Shown here in pieces: positions 1-5,882 of a stretch of 10,619 nt of DNA. A program made the translations under genes and the position numbers. The notes beneath the pieces were generated by a model, which was not told the DNA's origin, did not search any database, and worked only from the letters and a program-made list of their open reading frames with translations. Source of the DNA: an uncultured Leucobacter sp. (GTDB lineage: Bacteria > Actinomycetota > Actinomycetes > Actinomycetales > Microbacteriaceae); contig CALMSE010000269.1 of assembly GCA_937872275.1 (NCBI GenBank), forward strand, positions 1 to 10,619. Direction: 5' to 3'. Numbering within the stretch: position 1 is the stretch's first letter; each line of letters begins with the position of its first letter.

Positions 1-145
1 GGGCGCCGGTCTCGGCGGCGAGCGCCGCGAGCCGATCCGCCCGCCGGGCGACGGCGACGGTGCTCCAGCCGAGCTCCGCGAGACGCCGCACCGTCGCGGC
101 CCCGATCCCCGAACTCGCCCCTGTCACGACCGCGCGCTTCAGCAT
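1..145 (-). CDS. Short-chain dehydrogenase/reductase (SDR), N-terminal part only
   Basis: Only the first 48 codons are in the window; the gene continues beyond the left edge. The peptide begins MLKRAVVTGASSGIG, which is the first beta strand and glycine-rich TGxxxGxG nucleotide-binding loop (residues 8-15) of the classical SDR Rossmann fold. A second strand follows, ending in a basic pair (Arg34-Arg35), a pattern that in this family usually favours NADP(H) over NAD(H). A cytosolic oxidoreductase is expected, but the catalytic Ser-Tyr-Lys residues lie outside the window, so the substrate cannot be named. The ATG at 143-145 is supported by an AGGGAG motif about seven bases upstream. The gene follows the PLDc_N/SHOCT gene on the same strand, but a strong terminator between them suggests separate transcription. 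Confidence 0.85.
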   Translation of the reverse strand, partial: MLKRAVVTGASSGIGAATVRRLAELGWSTVAVARRADRLAALAAETGA

Positions 146-172
146 CCCGTCTCCCTTCGCTCGTCCCCTCGC

Positions 173-178
173 AGCCTA
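173..178 (-). promoter_or_regulatory. Candidate -10 element of the SDR gene
   Basis: On the minus strand this reads TAGGCT, which fits the TANNNT pattern of actinobacterial housekeeping sigma factors and lies about 28 bases before the SDR ATG. No recognisable -35 hexamer is present at the usual spacing. The 16-bp palindrome at 200-215 occupies that position instead. The call is tentative. Confidence 0.3.
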
Positions 179-199
179 CTCCCCCGTCGCTTCCCGCCT

Positions 200-215
200 C
201 CGCGGACGTCCGCGG
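200..215. promoter_or_regulatory. Perfect 16-bp palindrome, possible operator
   Basis: The sequence CCGCGGACGTCCGCGG is its own reverse complement over all 16 bases, with no spacer. It lies between the terminator of the PLDc_N/SHOCT gene and the SDR start, just upstream of a TAGGCT -10 candidate, so a dimeric regulator bound here would cover the -35 region. Many SDR genes have a neighbouring TetR-type regulator, but none is visible in this window. In DNA this GC-rich, short perfect palindromes also arise by chance, so the regulatory role is inference. Confidence 0.35.
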
Positions 216-236
216 CGCTCCCGGGCGGAAAGCGAA

Positions 237-268
237 GGGCGGGCCGGCCCCGAAGGAACGACCCGCCC
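237..268 (-). terminator. Strong hairpin terminator with UUCG tetraloop
   Basis: Read on the minus strand, the RNA folds into a 14-bp arm pairing (positions 268-255 with 250-237, one mismatch and two G-U pairs) closed by a UUCG tetraloop at 254-251. UUCG is an exceptionally stable loop in this orientation. The hairpin is followed by a mildly T-rich stretch (TTCGCTTTCC). It begins about 20 bases after the stop of the 288-671 gene and separates that gene from the SDR gene. High-GC actinobacterial terminators often lack a long U tract, so this is a good candidate. Confidence 0.75.
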
Positions 269-287
269 GACTCCCGCAGGGCTCGGC

Positions 288-671
288 TCAGGCGAGCGCC
301 TTCGCCTTCAGCGCCTCGAACTCGGCCTGGGTGATCGCACCCGAGTCGAGCAGCTTCTTGGCCTCGGCGATCTCGGCGGCGGACCCGCCCGCCACCTGGC
401 GGATGTACTGATCCTGCGCGTCCTTCACCTGCTTGGCGGCCGCGACGTTGCGCTCCGCCATGCCCCGCCCGCGGGCGATCAGGTAGACCAGCGCGGTCAG
501 GAGCGGCACGAAGATCAGGAAGATGAACCAGATCGCCTTGAACCAGCCGTTGAGCTTCTGGTCCCGGAAGAGATCGGCGATGATCGAGAACAGCGCCATC
601 AGGTATGCGATGAAGATGAAGATGGTGAGGAACATCCACAGGAAGTCCCACAGGTTTGACAGGAACGACAT
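288..671 (-). CDS. PLDc_N-type two-helix membrane protein with C-terminal SHOCT domain
   Basis: This 127-residue protein has two hydrophobic helices, at about residues 7-34 and 43-66, separated by a short polar turn (FRDQKLNGW). This matches the small membrane module called PLDc_N (phospholipase D nuclease N-terminal), which occurs on cardiolipin synthases and on many stand-alone actinobacterial proteins. A charged linker (70-95) leads to a SHOCT-type tail (about 98-127; KKLLDSGAITQAEFEALKAK), a short helical module thought to mediate oligomerisation. No HKD catalytic motif is present, so it is not itself a phospholipase. The ATG at 669-671 has TAGGAG about ten bases upstream. The role is unknown; such proteins are often annotated as hypothetical membrane or stress-related proteins. 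Confidence 0.85.
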   Translation of the reverse strand: MSFLSNLWDFLWMFLTIFIFIAYLMALFSIIADLFRDQKLNGWFKAIWFIFLIFVPLLTALVYLIARGRGMAERNVAAAKQVKDAQDQYIRQVAGGSAAEIAEAKKLLDSGAITQAEFEALKAKALA

Positions 672-696
672 CGTCGCGTTCTCCTACCGTCGAAAG

Positions 697-727
697 GTCC
701 CCCGCGTGGGGGACGGCCACCGTGGCC
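697..727 (-). promoter_or_regulatory. Two adjacent hairpins in the 5' leader of the PLDc_N/SHOCT gene
   Basis: Positions 697-703 (GTCCCCC) pair perfectly with 708-714 (GGGGGAC) around a four-base loop, and immediately next to them 715-727 (GGCCACCGTGGCC) forms a second small stem. Both lie 25-55 bases upstream of the minus-strand ATG at 671. If the promoter candidate at 736-741 is real, they would form the very 5' end of the transcript. They could stabilise the mRNA or hide the ribosome binding site. No known riboswitch class is recognised. Confidence 0.4.
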
Positions 728-735
728 GCGGCTTC

Positions 736-741
736 AGTCTA
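736..741 (-). promoter_or_regulatory. Candidate -10 element for the PLDc_N/SHOCT gene
   Basis: On the minus strand this reads TAGACT, which fits TANNNT. It would place the transcription start near position 729, giving a leader of roughly 58 bases that begins with the two hairpins. No good -35 hexamer is visible, so the call is weak. Confidence 0.3.
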
Positions 742-804
742 CTCGCAGGGGCGACGCGGGGATATGCGCTCATGCGCGGCGTGTGACTCCGCGTGTCCCC
801 GGGT

Positions 805-833
805 TTGTGGCGAGCGGCCCGACCTCGTACCCT
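805..833 (+). promoter_or_regulatory. Candidate sigma70-type promoter of metY
   Basis: TTGTGG at 805-810 and TACCCT at 828-833 are separated by 17 bases, a standard spacing. The predicted start near 840 leaves a leader of about 35 bases before the metY ATG. I saw no convincing SAM riboswitch or complete McbR-type dyad in the 672-874 region. Confidence 0.35.
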
Positions 834-874
834 CATTCTGGAGCCACGCATCACCCGACCCCCGAGGAGCCCCC

Positions 875-2203
875 ATGACCGACCAGGCCGCCTGGAACTT
901 CGAGACCAAGCAGATCCACGCCGGGCAGCAGCCCGACCCCGTGACCGGCGCCCGCGCGCTGCCGATCCACCAGACCACCGCGTTCGTCTTCGAGAGCACC
1001 GAGCAGGCGGCCAATCGCTTCGCGCTCGCCGAGCTCGGCCCCATCTACACCCGCATCACGAACCCGACCCAGGACGTCGCCGAGCAGCGCATCGCCGCGC
1101 TCGAGGGCGGCGTCGCGGCCCTCCTGCTCGCGAGCGGCCAGGCCGCCTCGACCTTCGCGGTGCTGAACATCGCGAACGCCGGCGACCACATCGTCTCGTC
1201 GTCGTCGATCTACGGCGGCACCTACAACCTCTTCAAGTACTCGCTCGCGAAGCTCGGCATCGAGGTCACCTTCGTCGAGGATCAGGACGATCCGGCCGCC
1301 TGGCAGCGCGCGGTGCGCCCGAACACGAAGCTGTTCTTCGCCGAGTCGATCGCGAATCCGCGCTCGAACGTGCTCGACATCCGCGCCGTCGCCGACGTCG
1401 CCCACGAGAACGGCCTGCCGCTCATCATCGACAACACGGTCGCGAGCCCGTACCTCGTGCGCCCCTTCGAGCACGGCGCCGACATCGTGCTGCACTCGGC
1501 CACGAAGTTCCTCGGCGGCCACGGCACGACCCTCGGCGGCGTCATCGTCGACGGCGGCACCTTCCCCTGGTCGCAGCACGTCGACCGCTTCCCCGGCCTC
1601 ACCGAGCCCGATCCCTCGTACAACGGAGTCAGCTACACGGGCGCCGTGGGCGACGCGATCGCCTACATCATCAAGGCCCGCGTGCAGCTGCTGCGCGACC
1701 TCGGCTCGGCCATCGCGCCGAACAGCGCCTGGCTGCTGCTGCAGGGCATCGAGACGCTGTCGCTGCGCATGGAGCGCCACGTGCAGAACGCGCAGTCCGT
1801 GGCGGAGTGGCTCGACCAGCACGGCGACGTCGCCACCGTCTGGTACTCGGGGCTGCCCACGAGCCCCTGGTACGCGGCGGCGAACGCCTACGCCCCGAAG
1901 GGCGTGGGCGCGGTGCTCTCGTTCGAGCTCAAGGGGGGCGTCGACGCCGGCAAGGCGTTTGTCAACAGCCTCGAGCTCTTCAGCCACGTCGCCAACATCG
2001 GCGACGTGCGCTCGCTCGTGATCCACCCGGCGTCGACCACGCACTCGCAGCTCACCCCCGAGCAGCAGCTCACCGCCGGCGTCACCCCCGGCCTCGTGCG
2101 GCTCTCGGTCGGTCTCGAGCACATCGACGACATCACGGCGGATCTCGAGCGCGGCTTCGCGGCTGCTCGAGAGGTCGTCGCGGCCCAGCGAGCTCAGGCC
2201 TGA
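875..2203 (+). CDS. metY: O-acetylhomoserine aminocarboxypropyltransferase (O-acetylhomoserine sulfhydrylase)
   Basis: This 442-residue protein is a full-length Cys/Met-metabolism PLP enzyme. It makes homocysteine from O-acetylhomoserine and sulfide in the cytosol (direct sulfhydrylation route of methionine synthesis); many homologues also accept O-acetylserine. Family landmarks are visible in order: the N-terminal start ([20 protein letters not shown]), the phosphate-binding YTR (Tyr58, Arg60), Tyr113 stacking over the cofactor ([10 protein letters not shown]), Asp186 in LIIDNT, the Schiff-base Lys211 in [11 protein letters not shown], and the substrate carboxylate-binding Arg409 in [10 protein letters not shown]. 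Length fits the MetY type (about 430-445 residues) rather than the shorter cystathionine gamma-synthases. The ATG at 875 has GAGGAG five bases upstream; the open frame extends further upstream, but that part is not protein-like. MetX, the enzyme for the preceding step, is encoded 1.4 kb downstream. Confidence 0.96.
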   Translation: MTDQAAWNFETKQIHAGQQPDPVTGARALPIHQTTAFVFESTEQAANRFALAELGPIYTRITNPTQDVAEQRIAALEGGVAALLLASGQAASTFAVLNIANAGDHIVSSSSIYGGTYNLFKYSLAKLGIEVTFVEDQDDPAAWQRAVRPNTKLFFAESIANPRSNVLDIRAVADVAHENGLPLIIDNTVASPYLVRPFEHGADIVLHSATKFLGGHGTTLGGVIVDGGTFPWSQHVDRFPGLTEPDPSYNGVSYTGAVGDAIAYIIKARVQLLRDLGSAIAPNSAWLLLQGIETLSLRMERHVQNAQSVAEWLDQHGDVATVWYSGLPTSPWYAAANAYAPKGVGAVLSFELKGGVDAGKAFVNSLELFSHVANIGDVRSLVIHPASTTHSQLTPEQQLTAGVTPGLVRLSVGLEHIDDITADLERGFAAAREVVAAQRAQA

Positions 2204-2233
2204 ACGCATCACCTTCCACTCACGATTCTGCTG

Positions 2234-2309
2234 AATGGATACGGCGGTGGTGAGTGTGACGCTCGGAGAGCCTCTCCAACCGTCACACTCACCACCGCCG
2301 TATACGTTC
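2234..2309. repeat. 76-bp hairpin repeat, copy 1 (between metY and the DUF559 gene)
   Basis: The outer arms 2233-2261 and 2281-2309 are inverted copies of each other at 27 of 29 positions; the inner 23 bp (2239-2261 against 2281-2303) are perfect. The 19-base middle holds its own small stem (GGAGA at 2265-2269 with TCTCC at 2273-2277). A second copy of the same length and orientation is at 3440-3515. The gapless alignment gives 61 of 76 identical bases, and the last 30 bases are identical. This copy sits between the ends of convergent metY and the DUF559 gene and could stop transcription in both directions, although no U tract follows either arm. I do not recognise it as a named repeat family. 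Confidence 0.9.
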
Positions 2310-3312
2310 ACCCTCGCCACGTCTGCCTCGGGCGCGACGGACCGGGCGGGCGCGAGATCCGCAGCCCGCATGCCGACAGGTGCCTTGCGAAGCGGTGAAC
2401 GGTGCCGGTCTCCGGCCAGCCCCAGCGGATCATGCCCTTCCGCGTGCTGCCCGTGATCCAGTCCTGACGACGCTTCTCGCGGTACACGAGCTCGTCGGCC
2501 GAGCGGCCGGCACGCAGAGCCTCGTCGAGGTACTTCGCCTTGCCGTCGCACTCGCCGAAGAGATCCAGGCCGAGGAACTCGAAATCCACGAAGTATGTCC
2601 CACCGGTGCGCGAGACCACCGGCACCTGCAGCTCGACGTCGAAGCCGAGCCTGCGCAGGTACAGATGGCTCACGCTCTCGAGCACCGAATCGATGCGCGG
2701 ATCCGCGAGCTCCACGATCTCCCTGGCTCGCATGACACCCCGCTCCCCCGGCATGTCCGCCAACGTCTCGAGCATCCTCTCGCGCCAGCGCTCGAGACGG
2801 ATGCGATCGACACGACGCTCGACCCGGAACTCCTGCCGCAGAAACCCGTCCGCGCAGGCGGTCGCCGTCTCCGCGGCCCCGAAACGAGCCAGGTCGAGCA
2901 GCGTCCGATCGGGCGCGGTGCACAGCAGCCCGCCGATCTCCACCACATCCTCCGATCCCAGCGGCGCGCGATGCCGCACCACTCCGGCCGTGCTGCGCCC
3001 CGGCCCGTTCTCGGGCGCGCTGAGGTGCACACGCGGATCCGCCCGTGCATGCAGCGGAAGCCCGTGCAGCACCGCGGCAGAGGTTTGGGAGAATACGGGC
3101 TCGCCCACAGCGCGGCGCTGCACCGCGATGATCCTCGCAAGATGCCGACCTTCGGGTTTCAGCCCGTTCCAGGCTTCGGCTCGCATGCGGTACCCGCGGG
3201 CGACGGTCACGAGGTCGCCGTCCGTGACCCCCTCTCCCCGTCGCGTCGGGACGAGCATCTCGGCAAGCCTCTCGATCCTGGTCTCGACGGGTTCGATGGT
3301 TTCGGCGCTCAT
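2308..3312 (-). CDS. AbiEi-like N-terminus fused to DUF559/Vsr-type endonuclease-fold domain
   Basis: This 334-residue protein has two parts. Residues about 55-160 (FSQTSAAVLHGLPL, RTLLDLARF) resemble the AbiEi-type antitoxin or regulator region found in many actinobacterial proteins. Residues about 205-315 resemble the DUF559 restriction-endonuclease-like fold: a helix with Glu212 (DSVLESVSHLYLRRLGF), Asp243 in YFVDFEFLGLD, the acidic/basic trio in GECDGKAKY (Glu254, Asp256, Lys258), the helix YREKRRQDW, and a closing strand MIRWGW. These residues fit a PD-(D/E)xK-like site, so nuclease activity is possible but unproven. No toxin partner (AbiEii) is adjacent. The start is uncertain: ATG 3312 has GGAG only one base away, whereas the in-frame ATG 19 codons further in (EMLVPTRRGEG) has GAGAGG at better spacing. 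The gene lies between two hairpin repeats and splits metY from metX, suggesting acquisition by transfer. Confidence 0.8.
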   Translation of the reverse strand: MSAETIEPVETRIERLAEMLVPTRRGEGVTDGDLVTVARGYRMRAEAWNGLKPEGRHLARIIAVQRRAVGEPVFSQTSAAVLHGLPLHARADPRVHLSAPENGPGRSTAGVVRHRAPLGSEDVVEIGGLLCTAPDRTLLDLARFGAAETATACADGFLRQEFRVERRVDRIRLERWRERMLETLADMPGERGVMRAREIVELADPRIDSVLESVSHLYLRRLGFDVELQVPVVSRTGGTYFVDFEFLGLDLFGECDGKAKYLDEALRAGRSADELVYREKRRQDWITGSTRKGMIRWGWPETGTVHRFARHLSACGLRISRPPGPSRPRQTWRG

Positions 3313-3406
3313 GCTCCGATCATGCGCCGCGCGCAACGGGCTCCAGGACCATTTCACCCAATCTGTGGACGACCGCCGGGAATCCTGCCTGTGAACAGCG
3401 AACGAC

Positions 3407-3425
3407 CGGAAGGTGTCGCCTTCCG
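3407..3425. repeat. Small inverted repeat in the divergent DUF559/metX region
   Basis: CGGAAGG at 3407-3413 pairs perfectly with CCTTCCG at 3419-3425 around a five-base spacer. It lies about 95 bases upstream of the DUF559 gene start and 15 bases before repeat copy 2. It may be an operator for the DUF559 gene or a remnant hairpin; the sequence gives no means of choosing. Confidence 0.4.
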
Positions 3426-3439
3426 CCCGACTTCCGTCC

Positions 3440-3515
3440 AACGTATACGGCGGTGGCGAACGTATACCTCGGAGTGGACCTCCGGCCGTCACACTCACCA
3501 CCGCCGTATACGTTC
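3440..3515. repeat. 76-bp hairpin repeat, copy 2 (upstream of metX)
   Basis: This has the same length and orientation as copy 1 at 2234-2309, and positions 3486-3515 are identical to 2280-2309. The outer stem is a perfect 17 bp (3440-3456 with 3498-3514). The inner left arm (3457-3467) has diverged and no longer pairs well; it now carries a second AACGTATAC (3459-3467) copying the outer end (3440-3448). The tip stem survives with different bases (CGGAG at 3470-3474 with CTCCG at 3480-3484). The copy lies between divergent starts, about 125 bases before the DUF559 gene and 78 bases before metX, so it may insulate the two promoters. Confidence 0.88.
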
Positions 3516-3548
3516 GGCGACAGAGAGGCGCGGGGAGAGGCAGTCGCG

Positions 3549-3554
3549 TAACAT
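3549..3554 (+). promoter_or_regulatory. Candidate -10 element of metX
   Basis: TAACAT fits TANNNT and lies 39 bases before the metX ATG, just after repeat copy 2. No -35 hexamer is visible at the normal distance. If metX no longer shares a transcript with metY because of the inserted cassette, it needs a promoter here, which is the main reason for listing the site. Confidence 0.3.
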
Positions 3555-3593
3555 GGTCCACCGTCACCCGAGAACAGGGGAGAATGGGGAGCT

Positions 3594-4805
3594 ATGGACT
3601 GGCAGACCCCCGAGGACTCGTTCCCGACGGACTTCATCACCGACGCCCAGCTCCGGGCGATCATCGGCCGGCCCCCCATCAGCGGCGGCTGGCGGGACGG
3701 CGATCCCGTCGGCGACCGCAGCTTCGCGCGGATCGGCACGGTGACGACCGAGGGCGGCGCCGAGATCCCCGGCGTCCGCCTCGCCTACGAGACCTTCGGC
3801 GAGCTGAACGAGCGCCGCGACAACGCGATCCTCGTCTTCCACGCGCTCACCGGCGACAGCCACCTCGTGGGCGATGCCGGCCCGGGGCACCCGACCGACG
3901 GCTGGTGGAGCGAGGTCGTCGGCCCCGGCCGCGCGCTCGACACCGATCGCTACTGCATCGTCGCCCCCAACGTGCTGGGCGGCTGCCAGGGATCGACGGG
4001 CCCCGCGAGCCTCGCCCCGGATCACACCGAGTGGGGCGGCCGCTTCCCGTACCTGACCATCCGCGATCAGGTCGCGGCGGCCGGGGCCTTCGCCGACGTG
4101 CTCGGCATCGAGCGCTTCGTGGCGGTCATCGGCGGATCGGTCGGCGGCATGCACGCCCTCGAATGGGGCCTCATGCACCCGGAGCGGGCCGAGCGCCTCG
4201 CGGTGATCGCCGCGCCCCCCGTGACGACGGCGGATCAGATCGGCCTGAACCTCGTGCAGCTCGAGGCGATCCGCACCGACCCGGCGTGGCGCGGCGGCAA
4301 CTACTACGACGCACCCGACGGGGTGGGGCCCCACCACGGGCTCGCGACGGCCAGGCGCCTCGCGCTCCTCAACTACCGCAGCAACACGGAGCTCGACGAG
4401 CGCTTCGGGCGGGCCTGGCAGTCCGCGGTGAGCCCGCTCGGCGGCGGCGGCCGCTTCGCGGTCGAGAGCTACCTCGACTTCCACGGCAACAAGTTCACCC
4501 GCCGCTTCGACGCGAACAGCTACCTGACGCTCGTGCAGGCGATGAACTCGCACGACGTCGGCCGCGGCCGCGGCGGGGTGGAGCAGGCGCTCCGGGCGCT
4601 CACGCAGCCGACGCTCGTGCTCGGCATCCCGAGCGACCGGCTCTTCACGATCGACGGGCAGGATCAGATCGCCAGGCACGCCCCCGGCAGCCTCGACGGC
4701 GACGCGGCGACGCGGCTCGACAGCCCCTTCGGGCACGACTCGTTCCTGATCGAGCACGAGCTCGTGGGCGCGCAGCTCGAGCGGCTGCTGAGCACCCCGG
4801 CCTGA
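3594..4805 (+). CDS. metX: Homoserine O-acetyltransferase
   Basis: This 403-residue alpha/beta-hydrolase-fold enzyme is expected to transfer an acetyl group from acetyl-CoA to homoserine, giving the substrate for MetY. Landmarks in order are RLAYETFGELN (62-72), VFHALTGDSH (81-90) near the oxyanion hole, NVLGGCQGSTGP (126-137), the nucleophile Ser182 in GGSVGGMHALEW, Asp348 in GIPSDRLF, and His381 in FGHDSFLIEH. These form the Ser-Asp-His triad of the MetX family. The nucleophile elbow reads GGSVGG where GGSMGG is commonest. Acyl-CoA preference (acetyl or succinyl) cannot be settled by eye, but the neighbouring metY argues for acetyl. The ATG at 3594 is chosen because an AGGGGAG motif lies about ten bases upstream and the family-like sequence begins soon after. 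Its 3' end converges with the CNNM genes, 27 bases away. Confidence 0.96.
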   Translation: MDWQTPEDSFPTDFITDAQLRAIIGRPPISGGWRDGDPVGDRSFARIGTVTTEGGAEIPGVRLAYETFGELNERRDNAILVFHALTGDSHLVGDAGPGHPTDGWWSEVVGPGRALDTDRYCIVAPNVLGGCQGSTGPASLAPDHTEWGGRFPYLTIRDQVAAAGAFADVLGIERFVAVIGGSVGGMHALEWGLMHPERAERLAVIAAPPVTTADQIGLNLVQLEAIRTDPAWRGGNYYDAPDGVGPHHGLATARRLALLNYRSNTELDERFGRAWQSAVSPLGGGGRFAVESYLDFHGNKFTRRFDANSYLTLVQAMNSHDVGRGRGGVEQALRALTQPTLVLGIPSDRLFTIDGQDQIARHAPGSLDGDAATRLDSPFGHDSFLIEHELVGAQLERLLSTPA

Positions 4806-4808
4806 GGC

Positions 4809-4824
4809 CCGCCGACCACGGCGG
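4809..4824. terminator. Small hairpin between convergent metX and the CNNM operon
   Basis: CCGCCG (4809-4814) and CGGCGG (4819-4824) pair around ACCA in the 27-base gap between the two stop codons. Its place between converging genes suits a shared terminator, but the stem is only 6 bp and no T tract follows. Confidence 0.35.
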
Positions 4825-4832
4825 CGACCCCG

Positions 4833-5882
4833 TCAGCCGTCGTAGCGCTGCCGGCGCGTCGCGTCGTGGACCTCGCCCACGAGCTCCTCGATGATGTCCT
4901 CGAGGAAGGCGACGCCGAGCTCCGCGCCGCTGCGGTCGACGACGCGCGCGAGGTGCACGCCGCGCGCCTGCATGCGCGCGAGCACGTCCTCCACCTCGGC
5001 GTCCGCGGGCACGGTGAGCATCTCGCGGATGCGCTTCGCCCGGATCGGCTCGTTCACTCGATCCTCGCCCACCCGCAGCAGGTCCTTGATGTGCACGTAG
5101 CCCGCGAGATCGCCGGCCGCGTCCCTGACGGGGTAGCGCGAGAAGCCGTGCTTCGTCACCGCCGCCTCCACGTCGGCGGGCGTCGCCCCGGGCGGCAGCT
5201 CCACGAGCCGGTCCGTGGGCACGAGCAGGTCGAGTGCGCGCTTCGTCGTGAACTCGAACGCCGCGGTGAGGGCGCCGCTGCGATCCTCGAGCACGCCCTC
5301 CCGCGTGGAGTGGCTCACGATGCTGGCCACCTCCTCGAGCGTGTAGGTGGCGTTCGCCTCCGATTTCGGCTCGACCCGGAAGAGGCGCAGCACGCCGTTC
5401 GCGATCGCGTTGAGCCCCGCGATGACATGGCGCAGCAGGCGCGACACCGCCACGAGCGGCGGCGCGAGCAGCAGCACCGCCTGGTCGGGCATCGAGAACG
5501 CGGCGTTCTTCGGCACCATCTCGCCGAACACGACGTGCAGGTAGGAGACGAGCAGCAGCGTGATGATGAACGCCACCACCGTGACCGCCTCGGCCTGCAG
5601 CCCGGTCCAGACGAGCGGGCCCTCCAGCAGATGGTGGATCGCGGGCTCCGACACGTTCAGGATGAGCAGCGAGCAGACCGTGATGCCGAGCTGGCTCGTG
5701 GCGAGCATGAGCGTCGCGTGCTCCATGGCGTACAGCGCGGTCTTCGCGCGCTTCGAACCGGCCTCGGCCCGCGGCTCGATCTGCGAGCGCCTGGCCGAGA
5801 TCACCGCGAACTCCGCGCCCACGAAGAAGGCGTTGGCGATCAGCAGCACGACGAGCCAGACGATGCCCCACCAGTCGCTCAC
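4833..5882 (-). CDS. CNNM/DUF21 membrane protein with CBS pair (short form, no CorC_HlyC domain)
   Basis: This 349-residue protein is of the 'hemolysin family'/CNNM type. The DUF21 membrane module covers about residues 1-180, with hydrophobic stretches near 5-30, 58-80, 98-120 and 135-160 and the conserved signature GEMVPKN (120-126). A CBS pair follows (about 215-340), ending FLEDIIEELVGEVHD. The usual C-terminal transporter-associated CorC_HlyC domain is absent; the protein stops soon after the CBS pair. Members of this family include divalent-cation (Mg2+/Co2+) transporters, and the CBS domains sense nucleotide or Mg-ATP; the specific ion here is inferred. The start is GTG at 5880-5882, which overlaps the stop of the upstream paralogue in GTGA, so translation is probably coupled. 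Confidence 0.9.
   Translation of the reverse strand: MSDWWGIVWLVVLLIANAFFVGAEFAVISARRSQIEPRAEAGSKRAKTALYAMEHATLMLATSQLGITVCSLLILNVSEPAIHHLLEGPLVWTGLQAEAVTVVAFIITLLLVSYLHVVFGEMVPKNAAFSMPDQAVLLLAPPLVAVSRLLRHVIAGLNAIANGVLRLFRVEPKSEANATYTLEEVASIVSHSTREGVLEDRSGALTAAFEFTTKRALDLLVPTDRLVELPPGATPADVEAAVTKHGFSRYPVRDAAGDLAGYVHIKDLLRVGEDRVNEPIRAKRIREMLTVPADAEVEDVLARMQARGVHLARVVDRSGAELGVAFLEDIIEELVGEVHDATRRQRYDG

Noticed and set aside
764..777. Short direct repeat ATGCGC-TC-ATGCGC upstream of metY
   Set aside because: Two six-base copies are too short to separate from chance in this sequence, and they do not align with a promoter element.
656..874. An upstream extension of metY by 73 codons
   Set aside because: The extra residues do not resemble the family. 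ATG 875 has a GAGGAG ribosome binding site, and the family N-terminus starts there.
672..874. SAM riboswitch or McbR operator upstream of metY
   Set aside because: Only a GTCTA half-site and generic hairpins are seen; no SAM riboswitch core was recognised, and the hairpins fit the minus-strand gene's leader better.
851..2923. A 690-codon minus-strand open frame opposite metY and into the repeat region
   Set aside because: It is antisense to metY and in a different frame from the real DUF559 gene; composition is Arg/Gly/Val-rich without recognisable motifs.
2234..3515. CRISPR array
   Set aside because: There are only two copies about 1.2 kb apart with a gene between them, and no regular spacers or cas genes.
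3313..3567. An upstream extension of the DUF559 ORF through repeat copy 2
   Set aside because: The added residues are a translation of the repeat and intergenic DNA and are unlike the family. The ATG at 3312, or one slightly inside, is more likely.
3413..4894. A 493-codon plus-strand frame overlapping metX in another frame
   Set aside because: It is an Arg/Pro/Gly-rich shadow frame; metX in the true frame has the full catalytic triad and family motifs.
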